Origin: Amoeboaphelidium occidentale
Taxonomy: Eukaryota > Aphelidiomycota > Aphelidea
Direction: 5' to 3'
DNA: 64,000 nt
NCBI GenBank assembly: GCA_023515795.1
Contig: JALGPX010000011.1
Location: forward strand, 6,338-70,337
The notes beneath the pieces were generated by a model. It was not told the origin of the DNA. It was given only the letters and a program-made list of their open reading frames with translations, and searched no databases. Every line of letters begins with the position of its first letter. The stretch's first letter is position 1. The translations under genes and the position numbers were made by a program. Positions 11,109 through 22,053 of the stretch are shown one piece after another.

Positions 11109-11629
11109 CTAGTAAGCCTGCTGGTTCATTCTTCTTTCTTCAGCAATTCTGCCTGCTGCCGCGATAAGTATGTCGAATGCGAACAAGAGTCCAAAGTCTT
11201 TGATAATTGTTGATATTTGCGACGGGTAGAAGGCTTCATCCTTCTGTCCCATAACAACTGCCGACCAGATATTAAGGCTGAGAACCACGGTTGCAAAGAG
11301 TAATTTAGCCAAGAAACTACCCCATCCATTCTTGCTCCTTCTACTTCAATTAGAAACTTCACAAACATAACGTACCTACCTTGACTCATCAAGGCCAACT
11401 CTATCTTCCTCAAGGCTAACTTTTCCTTCCTCAAGGCTGACTCTTTCTGTGCCAATTCAGCTTTTGCCCGTTCAATGGAAGCCACGGCTTCCTTTTCAGC
11501 ATCGGACAAGTCCGTACGCCCCAAGTACGGTTCCAACATCTGTTTATACCTTTCATAGTCTTGTTCAACAGCCATTAACTTGGCGTCGACTTGATTCAGG
11601 CTGAGCTGGATGTCCTGTCCTCCGTCCAT
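11109..11629 (-). CDS. Small coiled-coil membrane protein, unknown
   Basis: Two exons (11629-11376 and 11340-11109) give 161 aa; the 35-nt intron (11341-11375, GTACGT...GTAG) keeps the frame. Residues about 5-85 are strongly heptad-like and charged (for example AEKEAVASIERAKAELAQKE), predicting a coiled coil. Residues about 95-115 and 135-150 are hydrophobic, so one or two membrane spans follow. The ATG at 11629 is the first in frame. I do not recognise the family. A membrane-anchored coiled-coil protein, perhaps a tether or adaptor, would fit, but this is only a description of shape. Confidence 0.6.
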
Positions 11630-11975
11630 GATTTCACTGAAACAAAAAAGGAAACCACGCAGCTCCAATCAGTGCCATGTTCGAACATGTTTCAGCGAAT
11701 CAGATGATTGCAAAGCTAACAATTTGGTTATTGACATACAAAACTATAGTTTTTTTGGTTCCGCTTTGAAATCTTCCATGGATCTGCTCTTGTATAACCG
11801 CAAGGAGTCAGGTAATGAAAATCAAAAATGGAGTCTTGGTGCTGATGGTGTTATCAGAAGTCATATTTCACCGTTTGAAATTGGTGCTTTACAAGGTGAG
11901 AATGGTGCTATGAAACTATGTGCAGTGAGACCTAGCACGGACTTCCCTACACGCTTCTACTTTCTCAAGGAATAA
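11610..11975 (+). CDS. Ricin-B-lectin-like fragment, doubtful gene
   Basis: An open frame whose second half reads like one beta-trefoil subdomain of a ricin-type lectin: NLVIDIQNY, then a Q-x-W signature in ENQKWSLGADGVIRS, ending at a stop at 11973-11975. Ricin-B domains normally have three such units, so this is at most a fragment or a one-unit relative. The only upstream ATG in this frame (11610) overlaps the start of the minus-strand coiled-coil gene; an internal ATG at 11778 would give 65 aa. An unseen upstream exon is possible. It lies just before the RING-CH gene. Treat as a remnant or partial gene. Confidence 0.35.
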   Translation: MSCPPSMISLKQKRKPRSSNQCHVRTCFSESDDCKANNLVIDIQNYSFFGSALKSSMDLLLYNRKESGNENQKWSLGADGVIRSHISPFEIGALQGENGAMKLCAVRPSTDFPTRFYFLKE

Positions 11976-12122
11976 ACAAAGATTTATGAAATGTCCTATC
12001 TGCTATCTTTTGTGGCACGTGAATGTGGCGCTAAGAATTCTGAGTCAAAAGCCAAACGACCTGCCCTGTTTGGACTAAAAAAGTGCCACACATTTCTTCT
12101 GTCGTTTTTAGTTTCAACTCGA

Positions 12123-12888
12123 ATGGAGAAAGTATGCCGTAATTGCTTTCAAGTTGAACCTCTGGATTATTTAATACAGCCTTGTAACTGTTCTGGGACT
12201 CAAGGCCTCGTTCATATTGGATGTTTGATGGACTGGATAATAGCTTCAAACAAAATAAGCACAATCTTGTCTGGGGCCTACAGTAGTCGACTAAAGTGTA
12301 CAGTATGCCTGTCTAGAATCAAGTTCCAGGGACTTTCTTCAGAAGACCCGCCGTATGTTGAAAATTTACTGTTTCGATTAATTGTCAAGTCTTTACTGTC
12401 TGCTATTCGAAACACGATAGTTCAAGGTTTTTGCCTGATCCTTCTTTCTTTCGGTGTGTTTCTTGTTTCCAATATCCTCTTGCACAATGAAGAGCTATCT
12501 ATGAAAAGCCAATTTTTACAGACTTTAGTTTTGATGTCTACAGGATCTATTGTTTCATCATCAAGCTTGATCAGTTTTTCCACTGTCAAGCAGANNNNNN
12601 NNNNNNNNNNNNNNNTTGCACAATGAAGAGCTATCTATGAAAAGCCAATTTTTCCAGACTTTAGTTTTGATGTCTACAGGATCTATTGTTTCATCATCAA
12701 GCTTGATCAGTTTTTCCACTGTCAAGCAGAATTATTTAAGTTTGATTTATGCATTAGTATGCCTTTGCGCTGGTGTGCTTGTGATATTAATGGCAAGCTT
12801 CACAAGCTACGCGTTGGATCAAATGTTTGGGTTTTACTCACAGTTAATGTTTTCGTTTATTCTGTTGTTTACTGCAGCGTCAATATAA
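12123..12888 (+). CDS. RING-CH (MARCH-type) membrane E3 ubiquitin ligase, broken by an assembly gap
   Basis: The frame opens with a RING-CH zinc finger: CRNCF at the start, then PCNCSGTQGLVHIGCL and, later, CTVC, which supplies the Cys4-His-Cys3 ligand pattern. Hydrophobic segments follow (about residues 97-120 and beyond), as in MARCH-type membrane E3 ligases that ubiquitinate membrane proteins. A run of 21 Ns (12595-12615) interrupts it, and the 115 bp before the gap (12480-12594) is repeated after it (12616-12730) with one difference. Leaving out the gap and one copy restores a single frame of 209 codons to the stop at 12886-12888, so the duplication is probably an assembly artefact. A start at 11991 in the same frame would add 44 residues. 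The stop is one base from the stop of the convergent RhoGEF gene. Confidence 0.8.
12480..12730. repeat. Duplicated contig ends around an N gap
   Basis: 12480-12594 and 12616-12730 are the same 115 bp apart from one A/C difference and flank 21 Ns (12595-12615). Best read as unmerged overlapping ends, possibly two haplotypes, not as a biological tandem repeat. Confidence 0.85.
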
Positions 12889-12889
12889 A

Positions 12890-15800
12890 TCACTCTGTTT
12901 TAGTTTCTTCGTTATTTTTTGAAGCTGCCGTTTCTGGTTGTGGTACAGCATTCCCAGAATCAGTTGGTAATTGAGCAGTTGCACTTAGGGCTGCTGCCTG
13001 GGCCTGTAAGTGTTGCATGTGGCGTAGTTTCTCTTCGTACAGCTTCTGCGCATCTTCAGGACTCAAGCTCTCAAACTCTTGCGTTGGAGCTGGAGTATAA
13101 TTCTTGAGCTGTTGCAAGGCAGAAGGATGATACCACGATGTTTCATTTGACGAAGTATTGTAGTAATAGACTGTCCCATTGCCTGCATCTACGCATCTCC
13201 AGTCTGGAAATCCAGGCACTTCAGTCGTCTGTGGAACGTTTGCTTGTTCTGTCGTAGACTCTGGCTGCGTCGCATTGGAAGTTTCAGGTTTTGAGCTCGA
13301 AGTTTGCGAGGTTTGTGCGGCATCAATAACAGCAACACCGTTGTTAGGCTGAGTAGTATTCTGGCTCGTTTCTGTTTCGGGTGGATTAAATGCGCCGTTT
13401 AAAGTTGGTCTGCTAGAGCTTTTCTGCCCGCTGTATGTTGTTGCATATTGATTATTCTTTTTGCCGCTTGCCTCAGGGGAATTTGTACCACTATTAAATG
13501 TTGGAGCTGTTACCCCACCATCAACATTATGATCTACATCTTCTGCGAGGTTTTCGTTTGAGGAATCTTTCTTTCTCCATAAACTTGGCCTTTTCCTCAT
13601 TGAAAGTGTATTGGATTTTTTAAGACTCGATCCACCTGATGCGTTGGATTGCATACTAGCCGAGGAATTGTTCTTTGAAAAGCTTCTACCAATAGTACCA
13701 GAGGTTGAGGAGCTATGTTGGCCTTGGAAGAGTGACGCTAAAAGAGGCTTCTTTTCCTGTTCCTTGACGGCGTCTTCGATCAATTGAGCCCATTTTGCTC
13801 TTTCTGCCTCAGTGGTACAATTCATAACAAAGGATTCATTCTTGTCATAAACAATCTCGAAACTTGTTTTAGCGAATTTAATAGTGCTCGCGTTAAAAAA
13901 CTTCATCGGTGGCACAGGTGAAATTGAAACTTTTGTCAATTCCAATGCCTGCTCAAACTGATAACGAACCTTGTTCATCATACTACTTTTACAAATAATG
14001 AGATAATCAGTAACAAGAACCACAAAGCGATCTTTGGTCTTTGTGGTGCTAAGCCTTTGAATCATACCGTCACGAATAACTCTTCTGCCTGTCTGTACAA
14101 GATCTAACATCGGATTTGCATCAATTTTGTTTTGGAGATCGATTAGTTTATCTCTATCTCCTGCAGCACGTGTTCTTTCATTGATCGCAGTTACAATCTC
14201 CTCGATTTTTTTCATTGATTGTTCAAGTAGCTGCTTGTCTTTGTGTCCAGGCGGAGTATGTTTCAACAACTCTCTTAATAACAGCGGATACTTACAAATT
14301 CTTTGAACGGGTTTAATCAAGTACGATTCAAGGGTCAAGCCTTTACATTCTGGATTCTGCATTGACTTCTCAATGTAAACTTTAAAATCATCTTTCGTTT
14401 TGAGTTCCTTATATAACGAGTTAGCAACTGGATAATTCGCGCAATAAATGTCGTAAATGTTGAATTGATCAAGAACTTGAACCAGCAAATCTCCCATTCC
14501 ATCAATAACTGGCTTTTCATCTCTTCTAGCAACAAGAATTTGAAGGAGCTTTTGATTTACAGGTAGAATTTCTTCTATGTTTGAAAAGAGTGTCTTCAAT
14601 TCTTTGTCTTGCAATAATTTTTTGTTCTTTATATCTTTAAGATGGACTTCAAGCAAAACATTCAAATCTCTAACAAAATCTGCTTCAGAATCAATAAACT
14701 CGTACAGAACACTTTGTCTCATAACTTCCTCCTTTGATAAATTCAGATCCAAAACTTCCTTAGGTAACTTAAATATTTTTGGCACAGCAGATGGTCCAAA
14801 CGGATTTCCTGCAGAAACAGGTGAAGCCGTAGAACTCGCTAAAGTTGCAGCACCAACAGTAGGCGGTGTTGACATAGCAGGAGCTCTTTGAGGAGTTTCT
14901 ACATTTCTTTGATTAACTTCTGAAACAGCCGATGGAAATGCATTAGGCCCTTTTAGATTTTGGTTGCTTCGTATTTGAGCCAAATTGTTATTAGTTGGCG
15001 AGAGCTGAGTGTTAGATTTCTTTCCGTCAACTAAGGCATGAGATGAAAAACTCTTTCGTCGTTGTTCCATCGTCTGGACCATATTTTGAAGCCCGGTCGC
15101 GGAATTACCGATAAGATCTGTGACTGACTTCAACTGATTTAGTTTAGCAGACACGTCTTCGAAAGCACCTAGGACGCCCTCAACGAGAGATTCAAGCTTA
15201 TTCTTCACAATATTTTGCTCAGCGTTAACTTTATCAAGTCTTTCCGTCATTGAAGAAACCATCGTAAACAGACTCTTGTTGCTTGCTTCCACCTGTTCAA
15301 GCTTTCCTACAAGCCTTTGGAATGATTCCAGATCTTGAACTGACAGAACAACTCTGGGATCATATGCAACAACGGGATTAGAAGGTTTTGACGTGATCAT
15401 TGTAATCAACGTACTCAGCTGCTCGAATGTTAGTGCGGCATACGGCTTTGCATAATCAAAAGGCGGAGCGACACTTGTCTGCTCCAGAACAAGCTTAACA
15501 AAGTAAACACCATTGATAAGTGCGTTCTCATTCTCATTCCTTAGAACATCAATCGGATCGAATATCCTGAATCTGTCCACGTTAAAGTATAGCTCACATG
15601 TTCTAACAAAGTTGGTTAGATTAGACATTTCAGCAAAAAGGTCCTTCTTTTCATTAACCTCTATGGGCGGTAGATTCTCCTCAACAAATTTTGGATTCAC
15701 GAGTAGAATATTGTTTAACGCAGTGCACAGCAATACTCCACTTTTAAGAGTATCGTACGCATTCAATCTTAGAGCCTCTTCTTCTTTAGAATCCTCGTTT

Positions 15801-16354
15801 AACAGGCGAATAGGATTCTGACCCTTTGCCAACCATTCATCAAGCCACAATAGCGATATGACCTTTCTTTTGAGGACTTCCTCCGCTGTTACAGCATGAT
15901 CTTGCACGTCTTTGTGCTGGTCCTCTTGTTCGACGGCGCCATCATCTTCATGATCATTGTAATCTACTTGATCTTCACCAACCATAGGATCACTGGTGCT
16001 GATGATCTTGTCTGTGAACATATCACCTCTCAAAGATTCATTCAATGCTGCTGTGATCAAATCTCTTGCTTCTTCTTCGCTAACTTTTGGGTCCTGTTCG
16101 ACCAGATGACGCAAACCACTTGTGCTTTGTACAAGCCTTGGTTGAGTCTGGCTCTGAGTAGATGAGCTCCTTGAGTGAGTATGAAGATCTCTCTCGACGA
16201 TGGAGTTATTTGAAACTGTATCACTTTCCACGACCTCTGACATATTTAACACTTGCGGAACTGGATCCACATCAAACACGGGTTCAACCGTTCCAAATCT
16301 ATTTTTATCACTCATCTTCGCCACAATGTCTGAACCGCTAACACATGCTACCAT
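12890..16354 (-). CDS. RhoGEF with CH, DH, PH and WW domains
   Basis: A single exon of 1154 aa from ATG 16354 (a second Met lies 13 codons in). In order: a low-complexity acidic N-terminus; a calponin-homology domain at about 165-300 (LLWLDEWLAKGQNPIRLL, LKSGVLLCTALNNI); a coiled stretch; a Dbl-homology domain at about 545-735 (YEFIDSEADFVRDL and the conserved LESYLIKPVQRICKYPLLL helix); a PH domain at about 750-868; Ser/Asn-rich linkers; and a WW domain at about 1046-1078 (two Trp, YYYN core, final Pro). DH-PH proteins load GTP onto Rho/Rac/Cdc42 GTPases; the CH domain suggests actin binding and the WW binding of proline-rich partners. The CH+DH order is known from amoeba and fungal GEFs; the C-terminal WW is less common. 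Confidence 0.9.
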   Translation of the reverse strand: MVACVSGSDIVAKMSDKNRFGTVEPVFDVDPVPQVLNMSEVVESDTVSNNSIVERDLHTHSRSSSTQSQTQPRLVQSTSGLRHLVEQDPKVSEEEARDLITAALNESLRGDMFTDKIISTSDPMVGEDQVDYNDHEDDGAVEQEDQHKDVQDHAVTAEEVLKRKVISLLWLDEWLAKGQNPIRLLNEDSKEEEALRLNAYDTLKSGVLLCTALNNILLVNPKFVEENLPPIEVNEKKDLFAEMSNLTNFVRTCELYFNVDRFRIFDPIDVLRNENENALINGVYFVKLVLEQTSVAPPFDYAKPYAALTFEQLSTLITMITSKPSNPVVAYDPRVVLSVQDLESFQRLVGKLEQVEASNKSLFTMVSSMTERLDKVNAEQNIVKNKLESLVEGVLGAFEDVSAKLNQLKSVTDLIGNSATGLQNMVQTMEQRRKSFSSHALVDGKKSNTQLSPTNNNLAQIRSNQNLKGPNAFPSAVSEVNQRNVETPQRAPAMSTPPTVGAATLASSTASPVSAGNPFGPSAVPKIFKLPKEVLDLNLSKEEVMRQSVLYEFIDSEADFVRDLNVLLEVHLKDIKNKKLLQDKELKTLFSNIEEILPVNQKLLQILVARRDEKPVIDGMGDLLVQVLDQFNIYDIYCANYPVANSLYKELKTKDDFKVYIEKSMQNPECKGLTLESYLIKPVQRICKYPLLLRELLKHTPPGHKDKQLLEQSMKKIEEIVTAINERTRAAGDRDKLIDLQNKIDANPMLDLVQTGRRVIRDGMIQRLSTTKTKDRFVVLVTDYLIICKSSMMNKVRYQFEQALELTKVSISPVPPMKFFNASTIKFAKTSFEIVYDKNESFVMNCTTEAERAKWAQLIEDAVKEQEKKPLLASLFQGQHSSSTSGTIGRSFSKNNSSASMQSNASGGSSLKKSNTLSMRKRPSLWRKKDSSNENLAEDVDHNVDGGVTAPTFNSGTNSPEASGKKNNQYATTYSGQKSSSRPTLNGAFNPPETETSQNTTQPNNGVAVIDAAQTSQTSSSKPETSNATQPESTTEQANVPQTTEVPGFPDWRCVDAGNGTVYYYNTSSNETSWYHPSALQQLKNYTPAPTQEFESLSPEDAQKLYEEKLRHMQHLQAQAAALSATAQLPTDSGNAVPQPETAASKNNEETKTE

Positions 16355-16387
16355 TGAAACAATACATTGAATGGTGATATTGATTTA

Positions 16388-19300
16388 TTATCTTGTTACA
16401 CTGCTGTTCTGAATTTGGTCCAAGATTTCAGTTATCCACTTCATTTGCAGTCTTGCTTTAGGCTCGTCAACCCAGCATTGTTCCATAATCTCACACAGTC
16501 CTGCAAGTCTTCTATCGATTTGCTTCTTTTCTCTCACTTCATCTGTTAACACTGGTCTCTCTCCGCGTAATACACGTTGAATAATTTCCATGGCAGGTTT
16601 GCCTTTGGGCCATGGCTGCTTCCTGTTAATAATTTCGTAGGAAACCATAGCAAAGGAGTAAACGTCAGAGGCCTTTACAATTTCCGGATTAACACTCTCC
16701 GCATCATCTGGGCCTTGAATTTTTCTCAGCACTTCTGGCGCCGCGTAAATAACTGAAACTCCGTCAATGTTGGCAAGTTTGAATGCCTGTACCAACAAGA
16801 CTGAATTTGTAACGACTCTCGAAATTCCAAAATCTGACAACACAGCAAACACACCAGAATCATCCTCATCAATTAAAATGTTTCCAGGCTAAAATAAGAT
16901 ACTACTCCTTCAAACTTACTTTAATATCACAGTGCGCAAAACCAGCTTCGTGCATTTCTTTCAAACCAGATGCTACATCTCTCAACAAGAAAAAAATCAA
17001 CTGCGAAGTCCATTCAATGTTCTGAGCATCATGATAAATCAAGTCTCCTAAGGAGCCTCGAGGGTACTGTTTCATAATGATTGTAGGTGGCGCAGTTGTG
17101 AATCCCAGCAGCTTAGCAAAGTTTCTGCTTGTTCTAAAGAACCACATTATTGAGATTTCTTGACTGAAAGAATCAATTTCTTCCTTGCTTGGCGATTGAT
17201 CTAAATTGTTAGTCTTTCATTATTGAAGCATACTATTCAAAACTTTTGCTACACACAGATTTGAACCATTTGCTCTGTTTCTTAACTCCGGAGTCAGAAT
17301 CTTGGCAAGAAATACAGAACCGGAACCGCCTTTCGCTAATTGTTGTCTAATGTTGAAATCAATGTCAACTTTGTACTGTAAGAATCCAGGAAGTGCCAAC
17401 TCTCGCTGATTAGAAATAACGGTATGTACTTGGGTAAACGTTGTTGTGAAATCCGGTTGAGTTTGCTCGCTGCTAACACTGCTTCTTTTTTCAATTTCCA
17501 TTTGGTTATTTACAAGCGGAGCAAAAGGTCCTGTGACAAACTCTTGTTGGTTACCCTCAAAAAAGGAATACTCTGATTGTTGTGCATTGGGTACGTTTGA
17601 AATCCTTCTGCTTCCTGAAGAAGGAGTATTCATCTGGTGATTTGAAATCAACATGGCTTGCTGAATAGAGTTTGTTGTCGAATGTATCTTGGACCTTTCA
17701 GAGAAATCTCTTGGAAGACCTCCAGTGCCTACTGCTGGGTTTCTAGCATCTTCTGATGTGCGGATACTTTTTGGAGCGGGACTATCTTCGACCAATGATA
17801 TTGCAGGACTATTGTGACCAGGATTAGTAGCATAAACGGGTCCTTGAGACTCAATGACGATAGGTCCCACAGGATTACCAGTCACTTTGTTTGTTTGCCT
17901 CGAAGGAAGTGCTATGACTGGCATTGGTGGCTCTTCGGGACCAACAACATCTGCAGAGTAGAGCGGATTTGTCTTTCTGAGTTTTTGGTCATTCTCAGCA
18001 TTTAATGAAGCAGTTGATTTCGGAAGACTCTTTCGTAGCTTTTGATCAACACTCAATGGCGTAGATTGTGATGAGATAGGTAATGAACCTACACCTCTAG
18101 GATCTAATCTTGGGCTCCCTTGAACTTGTGGGCTTCCTCTCAAGGATTCAGCAGGCTTTGCTGGAATAACGTTTTGGGGAAGTGGAGGCAGAGGCGTGCT
18201 GGAGCCGCTACCGTTACTCGTCTTGATACTCTTCATAGAGCCACTTCTGGCTATCAAGTTAGTTTTGGAAATATTCGCTTGAGGCGCAGGCCCATCTTCT
18301 GGCGGCAAGGTTGCAAGAGCAATTACATCACCTTTGCTTGGAGTTCTGAATATGTCATTCTTTGAATTTGACTTAATTCGAGATAATGTTGATGCACCCT
18401 CTACCATTTTAGCTTGTCGTAGCAAGTAGACTATGACTGCAGCAACCATAAGCACAATCAGAATTGAGAACACGATAATGAGAGATATAAAGACAGCGGG
18501 ATCACCTCCGGTTTCAAGTTGTGGTTTGGGCGTTTCTTCTTTGAAATTAGAATTCCTACATAAAACTTACCAATTGTTCGAGGTGTAATTCTAGAAGGGT
18601 CCAAAGATGTGAAATAACTCGAGCCTTCAGAAACGACAGCAATAGATATCCTTCTTTCAGTTAGAAGATACACTGATTCTATATTGATTGAGTTTGCTTG
18701 AACAAGTATTTGCCCTTGTAGCGAACCATCATCTCTAGAGAATTTGGCAGCATAGAAATTCATACTTCTTGTTGTCCATAACAGATAGACCTCCCTACTA
18801 GCAGTATTCAAGCTTAAAGATGTTGATACATCATCCCCTTCTCCGGTGTTAACTCCCGATTTCCATATTTCAGCTCCAGAGGGATTAACGCGATACAAGA
18901 ACAGTTGCACCTTGTCAGAGGAAGATCCGCTAGTAAGACCGTAAATAGCCCAATACATGTCATTAGAAATGAGAAGTAATTCAGCAGTGTGAACATTAGA
19001 ATACTCTTTTACAGATAAACCCCATACTGGTTCGAAATTTTCTATCCTGTACGCATTAAGTGACGTCGAATCATCTTCCAAATTGTCAATCGCAACATAA
19101 ATATAAGTCTCAAGACTATCAGCCACGATCGTTTTGAGTTCAGATGGTGCGCTATATTGTAAAGAGCGGAGTTGTGTTCCATTCTGCTGGGAGTGAAGAG
19201 AAAAGAAACCACCAGGAAAGGCAGCATCGCCTGAGCTTCCGCCAAGAATTATTCCTGAGCGTAGACTCAGAACAGAGTACAATCGACCACCAATGGAACT

Positions 19301-19699
19301 GAAAGGATATGTCCAGAGTCTTTGACCAGCGCCATTATATCTTGTCAGTGTGATCTTATCCGTATTTGACGGATTGTTTAAATCAAAAGGTCCTGATATT
19401 AACCCAGCTACGTAAACGTCGCCTTCTTCATCGACCGCCAAATAGAAAGAATCTTGTTTTGAAGGTCTTCCAAAAGATTCGAAGGATGTTAGACTTCCGT
19501 CGCTACTACGAACTTTGCCTGAGTACACGAAACTTGATCCATCAGTAGAGTTTTCAGCGGTACCTGCAATGAAGTAAAAGTTGCCAACCATTTTCATGTT
19601 AGTAAGTCTCAGCTTAGGGACATCTATCTTGAACTCTTCCGCAGCCACAGAGGATACGGTAAGCAGCAGCAAAGTGTTCAGGAGCTTCGACAGTCTCAT
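16388..19699 (-). CDS. SBBP-type ectodomain receptor-like kinase with complete kinase domain
   Basis: Four exons (19699-18571, 18538-17234, 17200-16920, 16888-16388) give 1071 aa; introns of 32, 33 and 31 nt all keep frame. A signal peptide (1-20) precedes a propeller-like ectodomain with SBBP-style strands (GDVYVAGLISGPFD, ITLTRYNGAGQRLWTYPF). A membrane span lies at about 389-412, then a long Ser/Pro-rich cytoplasmic linker, then a kinase domain at about 769-1060. The kinase keeps everything: KGGSGSVFLA loop, VAKVL, HCDIKPGN (rebuilt across the third intron), DFG, APE and a C-terminal ECW-x-EP-like QCWVDEPKARL motif. It is thus the only full-length kinase of this family in the window and resembles TKL/tyrosine-kinase-like enzymes. 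It is the reference for judging the shortened relatives. Confidence 0.87.
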
Positions 19700-20088
19700 G
19701 TCTATTTTTAAATTGAATAGGATCTCGCTTCACGTGGAGCTAAAAGCGAAGTTAGAATTATGCATTCAAATAAGAAAAAGCATAATTGGAGGGATTTAAG
19801 CTCTTATTTTTGACCAACCTTACATTGAAACCAGGTTTCGATGCCTTTCAAGATCACGCAAAATACCACCAGCTAGATTGTTTCAACTATTAAACTGAAG
19901 GGCATTCTACTGGTAGATGACATCTGACCGCGTTTGTGGTCAGAGTTGATGCTAAGGTGCCCAATATCTCAAGCAAAGTTGATGGAGATGGAAAACTACC
20001 AATCATATACATGCCATTACTGGACATCGTGACAATGATCAGATTCCATCAACCTTTCGTTTATTTTACTGCATTATTTGATATTGGA
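19700..20088. other. Intergenic region between divergent genes
   Basis: About 390 bp between the minus-strand SBBP receptor kinase start (19699) and the probable start of the first syntaxin. The plus-strand frame of the syntaxin is open back to about 19936, with an in-frame ATG at 20011, so part of this could be coding. Otherwise it is presumed promoter for both. Confidence 0.45.
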
Positions 20089-21051
20089 ATGAGAGATCGC
20101 ATGGAGGAACTCCGTGTAGATTTTCAAGAACCTGAAATGCCGATAGAAGTGTTTCTGGATGAATTAACTTACGCGGACGGGTCGTTGGAACGAATGCTTG
20201 ATGCAGTTGAAGCTATTGAGATTCTACATGACAAAATACTTGATTCCGTTTCTTCAGACGAGGAAAGAATGCTGGTGAGGCAGTATGAAGATGTCTGTTT
20301 CGAGTGTAACCAGGTGGCATCAATGATCAGAACAAAACTGAGAGCATTGGAGAACGCTAATCCCACGACAAACTCTGACTATAAAGTGAGGGCAGGACAA
20401 ACTGCGAATGTGGCCAAAAAGTTTATGGATATCCTGATGAGGTATCGTAAGTCACAGATGCTTTATCAAGATAGTCAAAGAGCGCGAATGAGGCGACAAT
20501 ATTTGATCGTTCACCCTGAAGCAACAGAACAGGAAATGGAGGAAGCTTTAAACGAAAAGAATTCATCTCCAATATTTGCTCAGCACTTGATAAATGGCCA
20601 GCGACACGCTGAAGCAGAAAGAGCCTTGAAAGAAGTGGAAGATCGGCACCGAATGGTGATAAAACTAGCAGAGTCTATACAAACATTGCAAGAGCTCTTT
20701 GTTGACATGGAATCTATGGTTGAAGCTCAAGATCATCTGGTTTTGGAAGTTAGAGATAATGTTGATGAAACGCGCCAAGTCACAGAGACTGCCGCAAAAG
20801 AGGTCGAGACAGCGGTAAAGCTAAAAAAGCTTAGCCGAAAGAAATGTCTTTATATCATTATCGCGGTTATAGTTCTCATTCTCTTGATTATTCTTATAGT
20901 TTATTTCTCGTACATTCATCCTTTGGTGATGAAATCTTTGGATGCAAAAATATCCGAGAATCAGTCACAGAATACAGACAGGACAGGACTGAATAACAAC
21001 ACCAGTACTGAGTTTACAAGCAATTTATTCTCTTCTAGCGACAGCGGATAA
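20089..21051 (+). CDS. Syntaxin (Qa-SNARE), first of a tandem pair
   Basis: The frame encodes helical N-terminal segments, a SNARE motif and a C-terminal membrane anchor. The SNARE helix contains ELFVDMESMVEAQDHLV, with the zero-layer Gln in EAQ, matching the syntaxin pattern DMAMLVESQG. It is followed by a basic SRKKC and about 25 hydrophobic residues (IIIAVIVLILLIILIVYF), then a short luminal tail. Syntaxins form the target-membrane half of SNARE complexes in vesicle fusion. I start at ATG 20089, which aligns with the start of the tandem copy; ATGs at 20011 and 20101 are alternatives. It is 127 bp upstream of the paralogue on the same strand. The Sec1/Munc18 gene at 38634 could act on it. 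Confidence 0.85.
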   Translation: MRDRMEELRVDFQEPEMPIEVFLDELTYADGSLERMLDAVEAIEILHDKILDSVSSDEERMLVRQYEDVCFECNQVASMIRTKLRALENANPTTNSDYKVRAGQTANVAKKFMDILMRYRKSQMLYQDSQRARMRRQYLIVHPEATEQEMEEALNEKNSSPIFAQHLINGQRHAEAERALKEVEDRHRMVIKLAESIQTLQELFVDMESMVEAQDHLVLEVRDNVDETRQVTETAAKEVETAVKLKKLSRKKCLYIIIAVIVLILLIILIVYFSYIHPLVMKSLDAKISENQSQNTDRTGLNNNTSTEFTSNLFSSSDSG

Positions 21052-21177
21052 GAATCAAATAGACTAGCAACTTCATTGAACATTGTTTCGAACCTTTCTG
21101 GTTGACCAATCGCGGGCTTTGAGAGCAAAGAGGATTGGCAGCTTAGCATCGTAACAATCCTCTCACTTTTCTACCTA

Positions 21178-22053
21178 ATGTCTGAGCGTTTTCTAGCCGA
21201 AGTAAGAAACATTGAAGAAGATATCGCTTCTTTGGATGGTCACGTTAAGGCCATTGATCAACTACAACGTCGTGCTGTTCAAGCAGTTAGCCAGCAAGAA
21301 GAGAAGAGAGTTTCAAACAGGGTTGCTGAGATCTCAAGAGAGGCCAATGCTTCTGCTAGTAATATTCGCAATAGGATGCACGGTTTGAAGGATCGCATTA
21401 ATCCACAGGCTTCTGATTATCAAATACGCAAGAATCATGTTGATAATTTGGCAAGAAAGTTCATGCAAGCATTGCAGCGCTTTCAAGAAGTTCAAATGAA
21501 CCATCAGCACAAACAACAAGAGAAAATTAGAAGACAGTACTTGATTGCTAATCCAAATGCTACAGAAGAGGAATTAAGAAATGCGATGAATGCTGATGAT
21601 GCATCACCAGTCTTCAGTCAAAGGCTTATGATGTCTCAAAGAGGCGCTGAAGCAAGACGTGTTTATCAAGATGTAGAAGACCGACATCAACAAGTTGTGA
21701 AATTGGCAAAGTCTATTGAGCAATTGCATGCGTTGTTCATGGATATGCAAACTATGGTTGAGACTCAAGATCAACTCGTTATTTCTATTGGCGATACTGT
21801 GGATAAGACTGAGCGTGCAACTGAACAAGCTGCAACTGAAATGCGCGAAGCTGTTGTTCAAAAGAAAGCCAGCAGAAAGAAATGCTTGATGTTGATATGT
21901 TGTTTGATCATCCTATTGATTGTTTTGGTACTCATCATTTTGCTTGTTCCTATGTTTGGAGAGAAACCATTAATATTTTCAATCGCACAATCTGGTGAAC
22001 CTGCTCCAGCACCATCCTCTGCTTCTCGGTTCATTACTGGAAACGATCAATAA
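21178..22053 (+). CDS. Syntaxin (Qa-SNARE), second of a tandem pair
   Basis: A single exon of 291 aa from ATG 21178. The N-terminal half is helical (Habc-like). The SNARE motif includes ALFMDMQTMVETQDQLV with the zero-layer Gln, followed by SRKKC and a hydrophobic anchor LICCLIILLIVLVLIILLV. It shares length, motif spacing and long stretches of similar residues (for example RRQYLIxxPxATEEEL) with the gene directly upstream, so the two are a tandem duplication. The extra luminal tail of about 35 residues after the anchor is longer than in most plasma-membrane syntaxins. Function: vesicle fusion at the plasma membrane or an endosomal membrane; which one cannot be told from sequence. Confidence 0.92.
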   Translation: MSERFLAEVRNIEEDIASLDGHVKAIDQLQRRAVQAVSQQEEKRVSNRVAEISREANASASNIRNRMHGLKDRINPQASDYQIRKNHVDNLARKFMQALQRFQEVQMNHQHKQQEKIRRQYLIANPNATEEELRNAMNADDASPVFSQRLMMSQRGAEARRVYQDVEDRHQQVVKLAKSIEQLHALFMDMQTMVETQDQLVISIGDTVDKTERATEQAATEMREAVVQKKASRKKCLMLICCLIILLIVLVLIILLVPMFGEKPLIFSIAQSGEPAPAPSSASRFITGNDQ

